The notes under the pieces: generated by a model
What the model saw: the letters and a program-made list of their open reading frames with translations, nothing else
Database searches by the model: none
What the model was told of the DNA's origin: nothing
Program-made: the position numbers and the translations under genes
Shown: piece by piece, positions 15,864 through 24,697 of the stretch
Layout: every line of letters begins with the position of its first letter
How positions within the stretch are numbered: position 1 is the first letter of the stretch
Assembly (NCBI GenBank): GCA_021790195.1
Contig: JAJYIF010000022.1
Location: forward strand, 1-59,773
Origin: Nitrospirota bacterium
Lineage (GTDB): Bacteria; Nitrospirota; Thermodesulfovibrionia; Thermodesulfovibrionales; UBA9159
Length of the DNA stretch: 59,773 nucleotides
Reading direction: 5' to 3'

Positions 15864-16148
15864 CTACCAGGACAGATAAAGGGCAAACCATAATAGACAG
15901 CCTGCCACTGCAAGGCCTTTCTCAAGACTGTTCAGTCTGTTCCCTTTAAAGATGAAATAAATGCTGAGCGGCGAGGTGAGAAAGCAGGCCGTAATATAAA
16001 CCCACTTAGGCAGGACGTCCCTTCTCTTCGCCTCCGGGAAAAGAGAGCAGAACGGACATTCGATCTCGTTTTCGAGCCGGTGTCCGCAGCGGACGCACCT
16101 GACTATTCCCAGAACCTCGTCGATCTTCTCCTCGTCCATGTCTTCCAT
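15864..16148 (-). CDS. zinc-ribbon membrane protein of unknown function
   Basis: 94 residues. An N-terminal zinc ribbon, CVRCGH then CPFC, is followed by two hydrophobic segments (VYITACFLTSPLSIYFIF and AVAGCLLWFALYL). The arrangement, a cytoplasmic zinc ribbon tethered to the membrane, is common and mostly uncharacterised. Its stop lies nine bases from the stop of the convergent peptide gene. A TATACT box is visible upstream, about 17 bases before the ATG. No function is claimed. Confidence 0.65.
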   Translation of the reverse strand: MEDMDEEKIDEVLGIVRCVRCGHRLENEIECPFCSLFPEAKRRDVLPKWVYITACFLTSPLSIYFIFKGNRLNSLEKGLAVAGCLLWFALYLSW

Positions 16149-16183
16149 CTTTGCTTAATCGATAGTATAACTTTTTGCGCAGG

Positions 16184-16846
16184 TCACTTCTTTACACCGT
16201 CAGGCAGGCGTTCTTTGAAAGCGTTTCCCACGGTTATTCCTATTCTCGTTCCTATGATCGCGCCTGCAACGAAATCCGAGAACCAGTGGATCGTCATAGA
16301 AACGCCCACGCCTACGTAAAGGGCATAGAGCAGGGCTAAGGTCCGCGCAGCCTTGCTGTCCGGATACAGCTTCCATATAGCAGCAGCGACTGCGCACGCC
16401 ACGGTGGTATGCGAAGACGGCCACCCGAAAAAGACCCCGCCCTTCAGGAACCCGAAATGAAACTCCTTGCTGGTATCGATCAGCGTGACAATCGCGTGTC
16501 TCGGCCCCGGCCTTCCTGTGAAGGCCTTGTAGAATGAAGAAATGAAAAGACCGATAATGGCTGCCTGGGCCGTAGAATAAGCGGCGCAGATCGCGCGCGG
16601 CTTCTTGCGAATAGAACCTGATAAATATAAGACCAGCGGAAGGACCATCGGCGTATACCATCCCACGATAACGGCCGGGAAGAGATACACGGCAAACGGT
16701 CTGGTAGCTTTAAGATATGCCCAGTCGAGGTCGGACCTGACGATAAATACCGTGGCGGCGATCGCAAGAACATGCCACGGCAGGTTGCGTCCCCAAAAGG
16801 ACCGGAGGATATTGCGCGGCAGCGTGCGGAAAAAGTACCGCATCAT
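16184..16846 (-). CDS. PAP2-family membrane phosphatase
   Basis: 220 residues with five or six membrane segments. The three phosphatase motifs are present: KAFTGRPGPR (KxxxxxxRP-like), WPSSHTT (PSGH variant) and VSMTIHWFSDFVAG (SRxxxxxHxxxD variant with Met for Arg-adjacent positions). The family dephosphorylates lipid phosphates such as undecaprenyl pyrophosphate or phosphatidic acid on the outer face of the inner membrane. Its ATG overlaps the stop of the small upstream gene by four bases (ATGA). Substrate not determinable from sequence. Confidence 0.85.
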   Translation of the reverse strand: MMRYFFRTLPRNILRSFWGRNLPWHVLAIAATVFIVRSDLDWAYLKATRPFAVYLFPAVIVGWYTPMVLPLVLYLSGSIRKKPRAICAAYSTAQAAIIGLFISSFYKAFTGRPGPRHAIVTLIDTSKEFHFGFLKGGVFFGWPSSHTTVACAVAAAIWKLYPDSKAARTLALLYALYVGVGVSMTIHWFSDFVAGAIIGTRIGITVGNAFKERLPDGVKK

Positions 16847-17058
16847 GAGAAAGCCCTCGACAGTCGAGTCGCTCCGCGCGCGAGGGCTGTCTTTTCGATG
16901 TCGAATAGACCCAAGAAAAGCAGCTTCGCGCCAAGTCGCAAAGAACGAAGAGTAAAGTCAAATGGTCTTGAAATCACGCGTTTCACCCAATTGTCTTTCT
17001 TCATCATATATCCTGCTTCCAGGACCCTGCGTGTTTGCGCTTGAATGTCTGTGTTCAT
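16843..17058 (-). CDS. small basic protein cotranslated with the PAP2 phosphatase
   Basis: 71 residues from the ATG at 17058 (MNTDIQAQTRRVLEAGYMM), chosen because the longer open frame to 17229 lacks a ribosome site and runs into the MFS promoter area. It has 12 or so Arg/Lys residues and one amphipathic or hydrophobic stretch (LGAKLLFLGLFDIEKTAL). Its stop overlaps the phosphatase start in ATGA, which supports it as a real operon member. No family recognised. Confidence 0.5.
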   Translation of the reverse strand: MNTDIQAQTRRVLEAGYMMKKDNWVKRVISRPFDFTLRSLRLGAKLLFLGLFDIEKTALARGATRLSRAFS

Positions 17059-17208
17059 ATCCCGAGTCTTATTATAAAAGATCGGAAGCTGCGATGACCC
17101 GAAAGATATCTTGGCGCTCATCGGTCTTTGCGTGATTCTGAAAGGACGGAGCGATCCATTATAATTAATGATATTCGCCGTCAGACCGGATGAGCTGATA
17201 AGAAACTT

Positions 17209-18420
17209 ATGAATGATACATTGAGGCATAAACCCTTTGCCCTGTTTCTGTGCTCCAGAATCCTGACCTCGGTCGCCTTCCAGATGCAGGCGGTTGCGGT
17301 GGGCTGGCAGATATATTCAATCTCGGGAAGCGCTTTGTATCTCGGGCTGGTCGGTCTCGCTCAATTTCTGCCGATGTTTATATTGACCCTCGCGGCCGGT
17401 CATGTGGCGGACCGCTATAGCCGGCGTAACGTCTCGCGTCTCTGTCAGGTCATGGAAGGCATTGCGGCTGTGGCGTTGGCTGTATTGAGCTTTGGCGGCT
17501 GGCAAACCAAGGAAAGCATACTCGGGATTATCTTTGTTGCGGGCGCTGCGCGAGCCTTCGAAGGGCCTGCCCTGCAGTCGCTCTTTCCCAGACTTGTTCC
17601 AGCCATGCTAATACCCAGGGCCGCGGCCTGGTCGGCTTCGGCCTTTGAGACCGCGGGCGTTGTTGGGCCCGCCGTGGGGGGACTTCTCTATGCCGCAGGC
17701 CCTGCAATGGTCTATTTAGCGGTAAGCGTCCTTTTCCTCGGGGCGGGCACATTCCTCACCCTCATCAGGACCGAACCGGCGGCGGTCAGGCGGCAAGAGA
17801 GGATCAGCATCGAATCGGTCTTTGCCGGCATCTCATTTATCCGCAGCCGTCCCGCGGTCCTCGGCGCAATCTCCCTCGATCTGTTTGCGGTGCTGCTCGG
17901 CGGCGCAACAGCGCTGCTGCCCGTCTATGCCAGGGACATATTGCTGACAGGTCCGTGGGGACTCGGTGTTCTCCGTTCAGCCCCGGCAGTCGGGGCCCTG
18001 GCGATGTCGGTATACCTTGCGCGCCGCCCTCTCCGGCGGCATGTGGGACGGGTCATGTTCGCCGCCGTAGCAGTCTTCGGCGCGGCCACCATAGTCTTCG
18101 GAGTATCGACCTCCTTCACCCTCTCACTCTCCATGCTGGTCATACTCGGCGCCGCGGACGCAATAAGCGTCGTGATACGCCATTCACTTGTACAGATCGA
18201 GACACCGGACGAGATGAGAGGACGCGTAAGCGCTGTCAATTCCATGTTCATCGGGACATCGAACCAGCTCGGCGAATTCGAGTCCGGTCTGACCGCGGCC
18301 TGGTTCGGCGCGGTCCCGGCTGTGGTCATAGGGGGTGCCGGGACTATCCTGGTTGTGCTGATCTGGGCGCGCCTCTTCCCGCAACTGACGAACGTCTATT
18401 CTCTGGAACCGCGAAAATAG
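17209..18420 (+). CDS. MFS efflux transporter (EntS/MFS_3-like)
   Basis: 403 residues with about 12 membrane segments. The motif A loop between helices 2 and 3 is GHVADRYSRRNV (residues about 63-74), and the equivalent loop later reads TPDEMRGRVSAVNSMFIGTSNQLGEFESG, typical of the enterobactin-exporter-like branch. These proteins extrude siderophores, drugs or small metabolites by proton antiport. A TATAAT lies about 45 bases upstream; there is no good Shine-Dalgarno. It is divergent from the PAP2 pair. The substrate is unknown; export of the modified peptide made 1.4 kb away is possible but unsupported. Confidence 0.85.
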   Translation: MNDTLRHKPFALFLCSRILTSVAFQMQAVAVGWQIYSISGSALYLGLVGLAQFLPMFILTLAAGHVADRYSRRNVSRLCQVMEGIAAVALAVLSFGGWQTKESILGIIFVAGAARAFEGPALQSLFPRLVPAMLIPRAAAWSASAFETAGVVGPAVGGLLYAAGPAMVYLAVSVLFLGAGTFLTLIRTEPAAVRRQERISIESVFAGISFIRSRPAVLGAISLDLFAVLLGGATALLPVYARDILLTGPWGLGVLRSAPAVGALAMSVYLARRPLRRHVGRVMFAAVAVFGAATIVFGVSTSFTLSLSMLVILGAADAISVVIRHSLVQIETPDEMRGRVSAVNSMFIGTSNQLGEFESGLTAAWFGAVPAVVIGGAGTILVVLIWARLFPQLTNVYSLEPRK

Positions 18421-18453
18421 GGCGCAGACAGAGCTGAACTTGTCAACTTCCCC

Positions 18454-19041
18454 TTAAAGCGGCTCTTTGATGCTTATGGCCCCTCTTAAGTCGCCGAGTT
18501 TATACCCCGTGGCCTTGTCGTGCGGATAACGCTCTTTGAGGATAGCCCTGACCGAAGGCGCTATCTGTTCCCCGGCGCCGTGACAGGCGAGGCAGGGCTG
18601 CTTTATCGAGACCGCCTTCATGTACCGGAAGAACTTGCCGGCCGGCTCGCTTACGACCTCCGAGAAGCTCATCTTATCGATGTCCTCGCCCTTTGCCGCG
18701 CGCTTTTCAAAATTCAGGAGCACTTTCTGTTCCCAGGCGTCGGGCATCCCCAGGAGGGGATTGCGGACCTTGGTGCTGACCCTCGTGACGCGCCAGCCCG
18801 TATCGCGGGATATCTTGCCAGCAATCGAGGGAGCGAGATCACTGCAGACATTTACGGCCCCCGCGGGCCCTCCGGCCGCCATTTCTTTCTTCAGGGCAGA
18901 AAGAAGTTCCTGCATAAAACCCATTACGGTTTTCTTAGCGGCCGCCTCCCTGTCGCCCAGAGGTTCTCCGCCATAGGCGACACCTACAAACAGCCATACA
19001 ATGCAGACAAGCGCTGCCGATACTCCGACATATCTTTTCAT
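18454..19041 (-). CDS. periplasmic c-type heme protein, DUF3365
   Basis: 195 residues with a signal peptide ([24 protein letters not shown]). One heme c site, CLACH, lies near residue 149, and the C-terminal [12 protein letters not shown] ending is characteristic of DUF3365 (Tll0287-like) sensor domains. The N-terminal half contains [16 protein letters not shown], also typical of the family. Probably a periplasmic redox or gas sensor, or an electron-transfer protein. Strong Shine-Dalgarno AGGAGGT before the ATG. It lies 17 bases downstream of the rhodanese gene on the same strand, so they are likely cotranscribed. Confidence 0.85.
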   Translation of the reverse strand: MKRYVGVSAALVCIVWLFVGVAYGGEPLGDREAAAKKTVMGFMQELLSALKKEMAAGGPAGAVNVCSDLAPSIAGKISRDTGWRVTRVSTKVRNPLLGMPDAWEQKVLLNFEKRAAKGEDIDKMSFSEVVSEPAGKFFRYMKAVSIKQPCLACHGAGEQIAPSVRAILKERYPHDKATGYKLGDLRGAISIKEPL

Positions 19042-19058
19042 AAGACCTCCTATAGATA

Positions 19059-19565
19059 CTATTGTTCTACCGGATAATGCTTCCTTGCGGCATTATCGAT
19101 TATGCCCAGGACCATATCGGTCGGCTTCTCTTTCTTCCAGGCGATATAGCCGAATTTCAAGGCAAAAGCCCTGTAGCCGAGCATGCGCAATACCGTCATT
19201 ACCTTGCTCTCTTCATGCCCGCTGTTACAGTAGAGCAGGATGTCCTTGTCCATGGGCAGTTTCGCGAGATTCTCCTTCTTTGCGATATCTTTGTAGTTGA
19301 TGTAGATCGCACCGGGTATATGGCCGGCCTCATATTTCTTGACCGTCTCCCGCACATCGACTATCAGAAAATCTCTCTTCCCGGATTCGATCCTCTTCAT
19401 GAGGTCGTCGGCGGAAATATAGTAGCCGTTGTCGGGCATACTGCTTAAGTACTCATTCGCGATCTCCCTAGTTTTTTCGAGATCACTGCCTGTGACGGCA
19501 AATGAAGGACCGCCCGAAACAAGCGCGACGAGCATGAAAGACATAATGATCGCAAACTTCTTCAT
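19059..19565 (-). CDS. exported rhodanese-like sulfurtransferase
   Basis: 168 residues from the ATG at 19565, chosen because it begins a clean signal peptide ([23 protein letters not shown]) and has an AGGAGAAAAG-type ribosome site; the frame is open further upstream without one. The rhodanese domain spans about residues 50-150: [21 protein letters not shown] and the active-site loop [10 protein letters not shown], with catalytic cysteine. Periplasmic rhodaneses handle sulfane sulfur or act as electron-acceptor sulfurtransferases, fitting a sulfur-metabolising host. It is followed by the DUF3365 heme protein and preceded by a DUF2892 gene, a domain often linked to rhodaneses. Confidence 0.85.
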   Translation of the reverse strand: MKKFAIIMSFMLVALVSGGPSFAVTGSDLEKTREIANEYLSSMPDNGYYISADDLMKRIESGKRDFLIVDVRETVKKYEAGHIPGAIYINYKDIAKKENLAKLPMDKDILLYCNSGHEESKVMTVLRMLGYRAFALKFGYIAWKKEKPTDMVLGIIDNAARKHYPVEQ

Positions 19566-19625
19566 TTCACTTTTCTCCTTGTGCACTAAAGAATAACCAA
19601 TGGAATTTGTCCTGACAATTTTTTT

Positions 19626-19653
19626 CCCCCCGCCTGCCTGCGCGGGCGAGGGG
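19626..19653. repeat. GC-rich hairpin element
   Basis: Stem GCCTGC / GCGGGC with a CTGC loop, extended by CCCC / GGGG around one mismatch. Neither strand has a T-run after the stem, so it is not a standard terminator. It may be a dispersed extragenic palindrome. Confidence 0.45.
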
Positions 19654-19714
19654 AAGTTATGCAGACCTGACTGTCCTGCGACAAAAGTGCAGGGATACGG
19701 ACGTTCTTTCGGAC

Positions 19715-19906
19715 CTACTTGCAGCTCTTGCAGGTAGATATACCCAAAAGGGCGTAAGGGGGACACCATCCAATAAGGCCTGTAGCCAAAGGGATGACCC
19801 CCAGATATGCCCAGGGGGAATGCGGACCTACAAAAGCCATCGAGATGATTCCGAGGCCTGCAAGCACCCTAATGATTCGTTCCGTCGAACCGATGTTCTT
19901 CTTCAT
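19715..19906 (-). CDS. DUF2892 small membrane protein
   Basis: 63 residues from the ATG at 19906, which has a strong AGGAGGT Shine-Dalgarno (19913-19919). It matches DUF2892: MKKNIGSTERIIRVLAGLGI, a hydrophobic hairpin, then TGLIGWCPPYALLGISTC. The family occurs alone or fused to rhodanese (YgaP). Two cysteines near the membrane exit (GWCPPY and STCKSC) are usual. Likely to work with the neighbouring rhodanese, though a 149-base gap separates them. Confidence 0.85.
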   Translation of the reverse strand: MKKNIGSTERIIRVLAGLGIISMAFVGPHSPWAYLGVIPLATGLIGWCPPYALLGISTCKSCK

Positions 19907-20004
19907 CTTCTTACCTCCTGAAGCGAATTCATACTCATTGAATAAAATATAATCGCTCGCAGGGGAGGTTGTATGTGACAAAGTTACAAATCTCCCGGAA
20001 AGAG

Positions 20005-20553
20005 CTATTCCTCCGGAGGAGGCGGACCGGGATAAGGAGTTGAAGAGTCGGGTGGCGCATACCTGAGGTCCGGAGGGGGAGGGGGCGTCCTACGAACGCG
20101 GCGACGGACCCTCATGCCCGGGACTTCGTTCCCTTTTGCGTACATGCACTGAATGTAAGCGATGTCATATCTGCGCTGCGCCTGCCAGCCGTAATACTGA
20201 CCTGCATTGGCGCCCGAGGCAGTCCCGGCGAGAAGCCCACTTGCAGCACCGATCGCCGCCCCGGCGCCGGCGCTGCCGGAAGCCGAGCCGATTGCCGCGC
20301 CCAGACCAGCTCCGATGGCGGTGCCTACAACAGCACCTGTGGCGGTATTCTGATTGGCCGTCTCCTGCGGAGACAGACCTATCTGCTCCGAGGCCCACTG
20401 TCTGCAATCTGCGTCGTCGATCCTGAACTGCTCGAAGGACTTTCCGGGAGGCGGCAGGACCATGACGCTGGGGCCTGTGGGTATGGTCGCACATCCGCCG
20501 AGCGCAAACAGCGCAACGACCGAAAGAATCCCAATGTCTCTTAGCTTCATCAT
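20005..20553 (-). CDS. lipoprotein with glycine-zipper segment
   Basis: 182 residues from the ATG at 20553 (a second ATG is adjacent), after a GGAGGGAG ribosome site. A type II signal peptide ends in the lipobox LGGC at about residue 20. Residues about 80-125 are a glycine zipper, GAVVGTAIGAGLGAAIGSAS, that can insert into or bridge the outer membrane. The C-terminus is Pro/Arg-rich. Similar lipoproteins are abundant in Nitrospirota and Desulfobacterota, and their role is not established. It follows the secreted Pro/Tyr-rich gene by four bases, so the two form an operon. Confidence 0.75.
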   Translation of the reverse strand: MMKLRDIGILSVVALFALGGCATIPTGPSVMVLPPPGKSFEQFRIDDADCRQWASEQIGLSPQETANQNTATGAVVGTAIGAGLGAAIGSASGSAGAGAAIGAASGLLAGTASGANAGQYYGWQAQRRYDIAYIQCMYAKGNEVPGMRVRRRVRRTPPPPPDLRYAPPDSSTPYPGPPPPEE

Positions 20554-20557
20554 ATGC

Positions 20558-20926
20558 TCACTCCCTCCAGTCCGGCGGTGTCTGAGGAGGAACAACCTTC
20601 AGCCAGCCGCTCGGGCATTTTTTCACATATGGATAATAGTTTCTGTAATCCGGACAAAAATACCAGTAATCATCCTCTTCCTGCTGAGGAGACGGCTCCA
20701 CATATACCGGGCTCTGCGGCTCTACCACAACGGGCGGCTGGGGATACTGGGGATAATAGTATGGATAGGCCGGAGGACCCCACCACGAAGGGCCCCAGCC
20801 CGGACCGATCCAGATACCTCCCCTGAAGGAGTAGTGACCGTGTCCCCCGTGCCAGGCATAAACGGGCGGGACGACCAGGATTGACAGCGCTATGACGACA
20901 AGGACAATACAGATGATCTTTTTCAT
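20558..20926 (-). CDS. secreted Pro/Tyr-rich protein
   Basis: 122 residues with a signal peptide (MKKIICIVLVVIALSILVVPPVYA) and an AGGAG ribosome site. The mature part starts WHGGHGHYSFRGG, then a long Pro/Tyr/Trp-rich stretch, and ends with a two-cysteine module (YFCPDYRNYYPYVKKCPSGW) that I recognise from many short envelope proteins. Probably a surface or periplasmic structural protein. First gene of a pair with the lipoprotein, four bases away. Confidence 0.65.
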   Translation of the reverse strand: MKKIICIVLVVIALSILVVPPVYAWHGGHGHYSFRGGIWIGPGWGPSWWGPPAYPYYYPQYPQPPVVVEPQSPVYVEPSPQQEEDDYWYFCPDYRNYYPYVKKCPSGWLKVVPPQTPPDWRE

Positions 20927-21312
20927 TTCCGTTCTCCTTTGCACTAACACACACAAGGAATATTCTGCGCCGCCATCGGGCGGCAGCCGGCAATATCTCC
21001 TCTTCCTTATATTATAAAAGACGGCAAGGACCTGCGCACGGTTACAAATGAGTTTTGAGCCGTCTGTTATAAAAAAGCGCGCATCTCTTGCGTTGAGAAT
21101 CTGGAGTGCTATTATATGAAAATGAAGAAGACTATTGTTTTGCGGGTCTTGGACATAACAGAATCTATCGGCTGTAAAGCGGCAAAAGGGGGGATATTAC
21201 GTCTGTTGAAGAGCGTATAGAGCATAGTGGGCGGCGTACCGGTTCTCTTTTTTGGAGCGGAATAAAACATATTCTGACTCCTCTCGATCCGGAAGCACTG
21301 CTGTCGGTTTCA

Positions 21313-22437
21313 ATGAGGAAGACAGGGCTCGAAGACTTCGGCGATCCGCGGTGCGAAGAGGCGCTGAGGGTCCTTGTCGACTCATGCAATTCAGAGTCGG
21401 ACCTCAATCTATTCGGCCATTTTGCTGCCGGACGGCACCTGACCGACCTGCTCTGCACAAGGCTTAGGCTCCGGAGTTTCTGGCATCAGACGCCGGAGGT
21501 ACAGGAACAGGAGATCCGTGAGCCCCTCTTCATTACGGGCATGCCGAGGAGCGGCACCACTTTTCTTCACGATCTGTTTGCGCAGGACCCTGGTAATCGC
21601 GTCCCGAGGACGTGGGAGGTGATGTTTCCCTATCCTCCGCCGACCCGCGAAGAGATGGATTCGGACCCGCGCATTTCAAAGACCGAAGGCAGGCTCCGTT
21701 GGCTCAGGTGGACCTGTCCGGAGATCGCCAAGGCGCATCCTGTCGGCGCCTGTCTGCCCCAGGAATGCATTGCGATTACAAGTTATTCGCTCCGGTCGGA
21801 TGAATTCCTCGAGATGTTCCACATCCCTTTCTATGAGAAGTGGCTGAGAAGACAGGACATGGGACCTGTCTACCGGTTCCACCGCCGCTTTCTCAATCAT
21901 CTGCAATGGCGCTGCGCAGGGGCCCGCTGGGTGCTCAAGGCCCCGGACCATGTCCATTCACTCAGGGAGCTTGTTCAGGAATATCCCGATGCCCGCATAG
22001 TCTTTATGCATAGGGACCCGGTCAAGGTCGTGGGATCCGTAGCAAGCCTTACGGCGATGTTAAGGGGGGCCTTCTGCCGCGGTGCCGACCCGCATGTGCT
22101 GGGCGCCGAGGAGGCACGCATTCTGGCCGACAAGGCCGTTAAGATGATTGAGTTCCACGACAGCCACAGGCAGCTTTCGGACCGGTTTATTGATATCCGC
22201 TACCTGGATCTCGTGCGGGACCCGCTCGGAACGATGAAAAAAATCTATGGCTCCTTTGGGTTTGTCTTTTCGAGCGAAGCCGAGGCGAGGATGCGGGGCT
22301 TTGTTGCTTCATTCCGCAGCAAGAGACGCCCCAGGCACACCTACCGGCTTTCGGACTTCGGACTCGATCCTCATCACGAAGACGCCCGTTTCGCCTCGTA
22401 CCGTGATCAATTCTCTATCGAGCGAGAACCCCTTTGA
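21313..22437 (+). CDS. sulfotransferase family protein
   Basis: 374 residues from the first ATG. The PAPS 5'-phosphosulfate loop is PLFITGMPRSGTTFLHDLFA near residue 73, and the 3'-phosphate region is RIVFMHRDPVKVVGSVASL near residue 228. Protein-like sequence matching the family N-terminus (LTPLDPEALLSVSMRKTGL) continues in frame upstream of this ATG to a stop at about 21175, with no ATG, GTG or TTG and no ribosome site. The true start may be a rare codon, or the N-terminus may be frameshifted from a 34-codon frame at 21116-21220. The family transfers sulfate from PAPS to hydroxyl or amino groups; substrate unknown. Confidence 0.8.
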   Translation: MRKTGLEDFGDPRCEEALRVLVDSCNSESDLNLFGHFAAGRHLTDLLCTRLRLRSFWHQTPEVQEQEIREPLFITGMPRSGTTFLHDLFAQDPGNRVPRTWEVMFPYPPPTREEMDSDPRISKTEGRLRWLRWTCPEIAKAHPVGACLPQECIAITSYSLRSDEFLEMFHIPFYEKWLRRQDMGPVYRFHRRFLNHLQWRCAGARWVLKAPDHVHSLRELVQEYPDARIVFMHRDPVKVVGSVASLTAMLRGAFCRGADPHVLGAEEARILADKAVKMIEFHDSHRQLSDRFIDIRYLDLVRDPLGTMKKIYGSFGFVFSSEAEARMRGFVASFRSKRRPRHTYRLSDFGLDPHHEDARFASYRDQFSIEREPL

Positions 22438-22449
22438 TTTTCGCCTGAG

Positions 22450-23460
22450 CTATCTCGATCTGGACAGCTCCCAGAGCAGCCGGCCTTCAAACCCCTGCCA
22501 GACAAGAAGACCGGGTATGCCCGCAAACACATCTCCTAATCTCTTTACCAGCGACAGCGCCAACCCGATCTCGGCGGGTATCCCGAAGAGTCCGCCGATC
22601 ACCATGTAGGCCGCCTCCTGGGCGCCGAGCGCCGCAGGCATTATGAAGGCTGCGGTGCATATAACCTGTGACAAGCTCTCGACGATAAAGGCCTCTGCCC
22701 AGCCGGTCTCACGCCCCATAAAATATAAGGCGACCCAGATCTGGACTACGCCGAGGACCCAGCCGAAGGTGTGTAGAAGCGTTGCCGCAGCCAGCCTGCG
22801 ATAATCTCCGTACATCTCCCAGACAGTTTCGTGAACGCTCATGCCGCCGTTGCTGCAATCTACGCCGCACTTCCCGGCAAGCTTTTGAACTGCCTTTTCA
22901 ACGGCCCTGAGCAGGCCCCAGCGCTGTGCTGCAAGGAAGATTAACAGGACCGCGGCTATCGCGCAGAGACCAAGGATCACAGGATAAAGAAAATCGTTGC
23001 CGCTGTCCCGCTCCACAAAAAGAAAAACCCCGGCCACGGCAAAAAGAAACTGTGAAAGCACCTCTACGGTCCTGTCCGCCACGACGCTGGCGCTCGCGAG
23101 GTTAATGTCCGTCCCGCGTGTCACAAGCAGCCGCACGCCTATTATGTCTCCGCCGATGCGGACCACCGGAAGCAGGGTATTGACGGACTCGCGCACCCAG
23201 CGAAGGATTATGAGGAGTTTTGTATCGGCAGTCCATCCGGAACGGAACAGAGCGCGCCACGCTATACCGCAGGAGACGACGGCGGTCAGATGGACCGCGA
23301 CGATCAGGACCAGACCCCATCCTATGCGCCATACCGCTTCACCGACAGAAGCAAAACTGTGGTAGGCGATAAGGGCAGCGCTTGATGTCAGTCCGGCCAG
23401 CAAGGCCGCAACGGCCCAGATTCGCACGGTCTTACCGCTTCGATTGACGGATTTTTCCAT
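22450..23460 (-). CDS. lysylphosphatidylglycerol-synthase-TM-like membrane protein (HpnL-like)
   Basis: 336 residues with about eight membrane segments. Family features include the SCGIAWRALFRSG loop, RWVRESVNTLLPVVRIGGDIIGVRLL, ASVVADRTVEVLSQ and IMPAALGAQEAAYMVIGGLFGIP. This is the UPF0104 group that includes the hopanoid-locus protein HpnL and bacterial lipid flippases. No hopanoid genes are adjacent. The ATG is preceded at seven bases by TATAAT with TTGTTA 17 bases further up, and no Shine-Dalgarno, so the mRNA is probably nearly leaderless. It converges on the sulfotransferase gene 12 bases away. Confidence 0.8.
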   Translation of the reverse strand: MEKSVNRSGKTVRIWAVAALLAGLTSSAALIAYHSFASVGEAVWRIGWGLVLIVAVHLTAVVSCGIAWRALFRSGWTADTKLLIILRWVRESVNTLLPVVRIGGDIIGVRLLVTRGTDINLASASVVADRTVEVLSQFLFAVAGVFLFVERDSGNDFLYPVILGLCAIAAVLLIFLAAQRWGLLRAVEKAVQKLAGKCGVDCSNGGMSVHETVWEMYGDYRRLAAATLLHTFGWVLGVVQIWVALYFMGRETGWAEAFIVESLSQVICTAAFIMPAALGAQEAAYMVIGGLFGIPAEIGLALSLVKRLGDVFAGIPGLLVWQGFEGRLLWELSRSR

Positions 23461-23467
23461 GCCATAG

Positions 23468-23496
23468 ATTATAGCGGGCTTTCGTCCTCATAACAA
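23468..23496 (-). promoter_or_regulatory. promoter of the HpnL-like gene, near-leaderless
   Basis: Minus strand: -35 TTGTTA (23496-23491), 17-bp spacer, -10 TATAAT (23473-23468), ATG at 23460. Confidence 0.6.
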
Positions 23497-23556
23497 GCGA
23501 GGCGGCCCCTTTGACCGCCCCGAAAACCGCGTACAAATGGATTGTTCGGAAACGTG

Positions 23557-24234
23557 CTATTTCCTGAGAGTGCCTTTTATCCTGGCGATTATCGCAGTGC
23601 CGTTCAGAAAACTGCTCAGGCCGACGATCAGCAGGGCCCCGAGGGTCGCAGTTACAGGCGACATCCCCGTAAGGGCGACAATGCCAAGAATGCCTGCGCC
23701 CATGCCGAACAGGAATTCGGCCCCGGTTGCTGCGGACACGGCCTCGCAAAACAGCCTCGTTACGCAGACCGGCGCGCCGGAACTTTCATCTTCGAGGTCA
23801 TTCAGACGCGCAGTAAGTCCGCTGCCGAATATCAAGGCGCTTCCATATGCGATGACGACAACCGGTACCATGACCAGAGGCCGCCACCCAAGAAGCGCCA
23901 GGAAACCAAGCAACACGCCCGTTGTCCCCGCTATGAATTCCGCAGTGACGCCGACGTGCGGCTGCTCTCCGCTAAGTTCGTCTTTAGGCAAATTCCCAAG
24001 CAGCCTCAAAATACGTACCGAGATGCTCTTGCTTTCGAGCAAGAAAGCCACACCCATTACGATCGCAGAGACAGGAAGCATCAACTCAGGCGCAAGGTTA
24101 AACAACCCGACGAGAGAGAGTACGACCACGACGCCTCCCGCGATGCCTTCAGCCAATGAGTCGCTCAGGACCGTCTTTGCCGATCTTCTTTCCTGCTTTA
24201 TTTGTTCCATTAAGGTTTGTTGTGCAGTATCCAT
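23557..24234 (-). CDS. polytopic membrane protein of unknown function
   Basis: 225 residues with about six hydrophobic segments arranged as two similar halves (IAGGVVVVLSLVGLFNLAPEL and IAGTTGVLLGFLALLGWRPLV). The starting ATG has a GGAGGT ribosome site at normal distance. An N-terminal cytoplasmic helix (TLMEQIKQERRSAK) precedes the membrane part. No family recognised. It lies between the HpnL-like gene and a zinc-ribbon gene on the same strand. Confidence 0.7.
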   Translation of the reverse strand: MDTAQQTLMEQIKQERRSAKTVLSDSLAEGIAGGVVVVLSLVGLFNLAPELMLPVSAIVMGVAFLLESKSISVRILRLLGNLPKDELSGEQPHVGVTAEFIAGTTGVLLGFLALLGWRPLVMVPVVVIAYGSALIFGSGLTARLNDLEDESSGAPVCVTRLFCEAVSAATGAEFLFGMGAGILGIVALTGMSPVTATLGALLIVGLSSFLNGTAIIARIKGTLRK

Positions 24235-24461
24235 CTAGTACCTCCTTCGACGCCTTCAACCATGCGTCGCGCGGCAAATCCAACTATCTCTACTATATTT
24301 TAGAATATAATGGCGACTAGGGAATCGGAAAATGTCCGTACGGCTTATAGGTATTCATCTGAGTTTTTTGTAAGGTTTCCGCTTATATGAAACAACGGAC
24401 GCAGACAGGTCCGGACCTCCATTAAGCCCGGCGGGGGTCGTATCTTCTAAATTCTACGAAT

Positions 24462-24629
24462 CTATGACTTTTTGCTCGTCTTTGCGAAGAAACCCGAAAT
24501 CGCCCTTTCGACATGATCGCTATTGCAGTGTGGACATTTAATCTTCGGGTGCTCTTCATACTCCTTGATTGAAAGAAAAACCGTGAACTCTTTACCGCAG
24601 TCTTTGCAGACATATTCGTATGCAGGCAT
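24462..24629 (-). CDS. FmdB-type zinc-ribbon protein
   Basis: 55 residues, with a strong AGGAGGG ribosome site before the ATG at 24629. It begins MPAYEYVCKDCGKEFTVF and has a second CPHC pair, giving a four-cysteine zinc ribbon of the FmdB/regulatory type. The lysine-rich tail ends SGFFAKTSKKS, usual for the family. These small proteins are of uncertain role, though some are proposed regulators of formamidase or amidase genes. It precedes the polytopic membrane protein on the same strand with a gap of about 230 bases that holds nothing recognisable. Confidence 0.8.
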   Translation of the reverse strand: MPAYEYVCKDCGKEFTVFLSIKEYEEHPKIKCPHCNSDHVERAISGFFAKTSKKS

Positions 24630-24697
24630 AGAGGTCCCTCCTGTTTTCTTTTACCTTAATTGAAGTCTATAACATCAGGGGCGAGTCTGCAACCTTG

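Noticed and set aside
19626-19653. terminator for the rhodanese or DUF2892 gene
   Set aside because: The hairpin is strong, but T-runs lie before it rather than after it on the plus strand, and the minus strand has A instead of T.
23537-24238. two long plus-strand frames over the polytopic membrane protein
   Set aside because: They are Arg/Pro/Ser-rich shadows of the minus-strand gene, which has a good ribosome site and hydrophobic periodicity.
24422-24613. 63-codon minus-strand frame
   Set aside because: It overlaps the FmdB-type gene in another frame; the FmdB frame has the zinc-ribbon cysteines and ribosome site.
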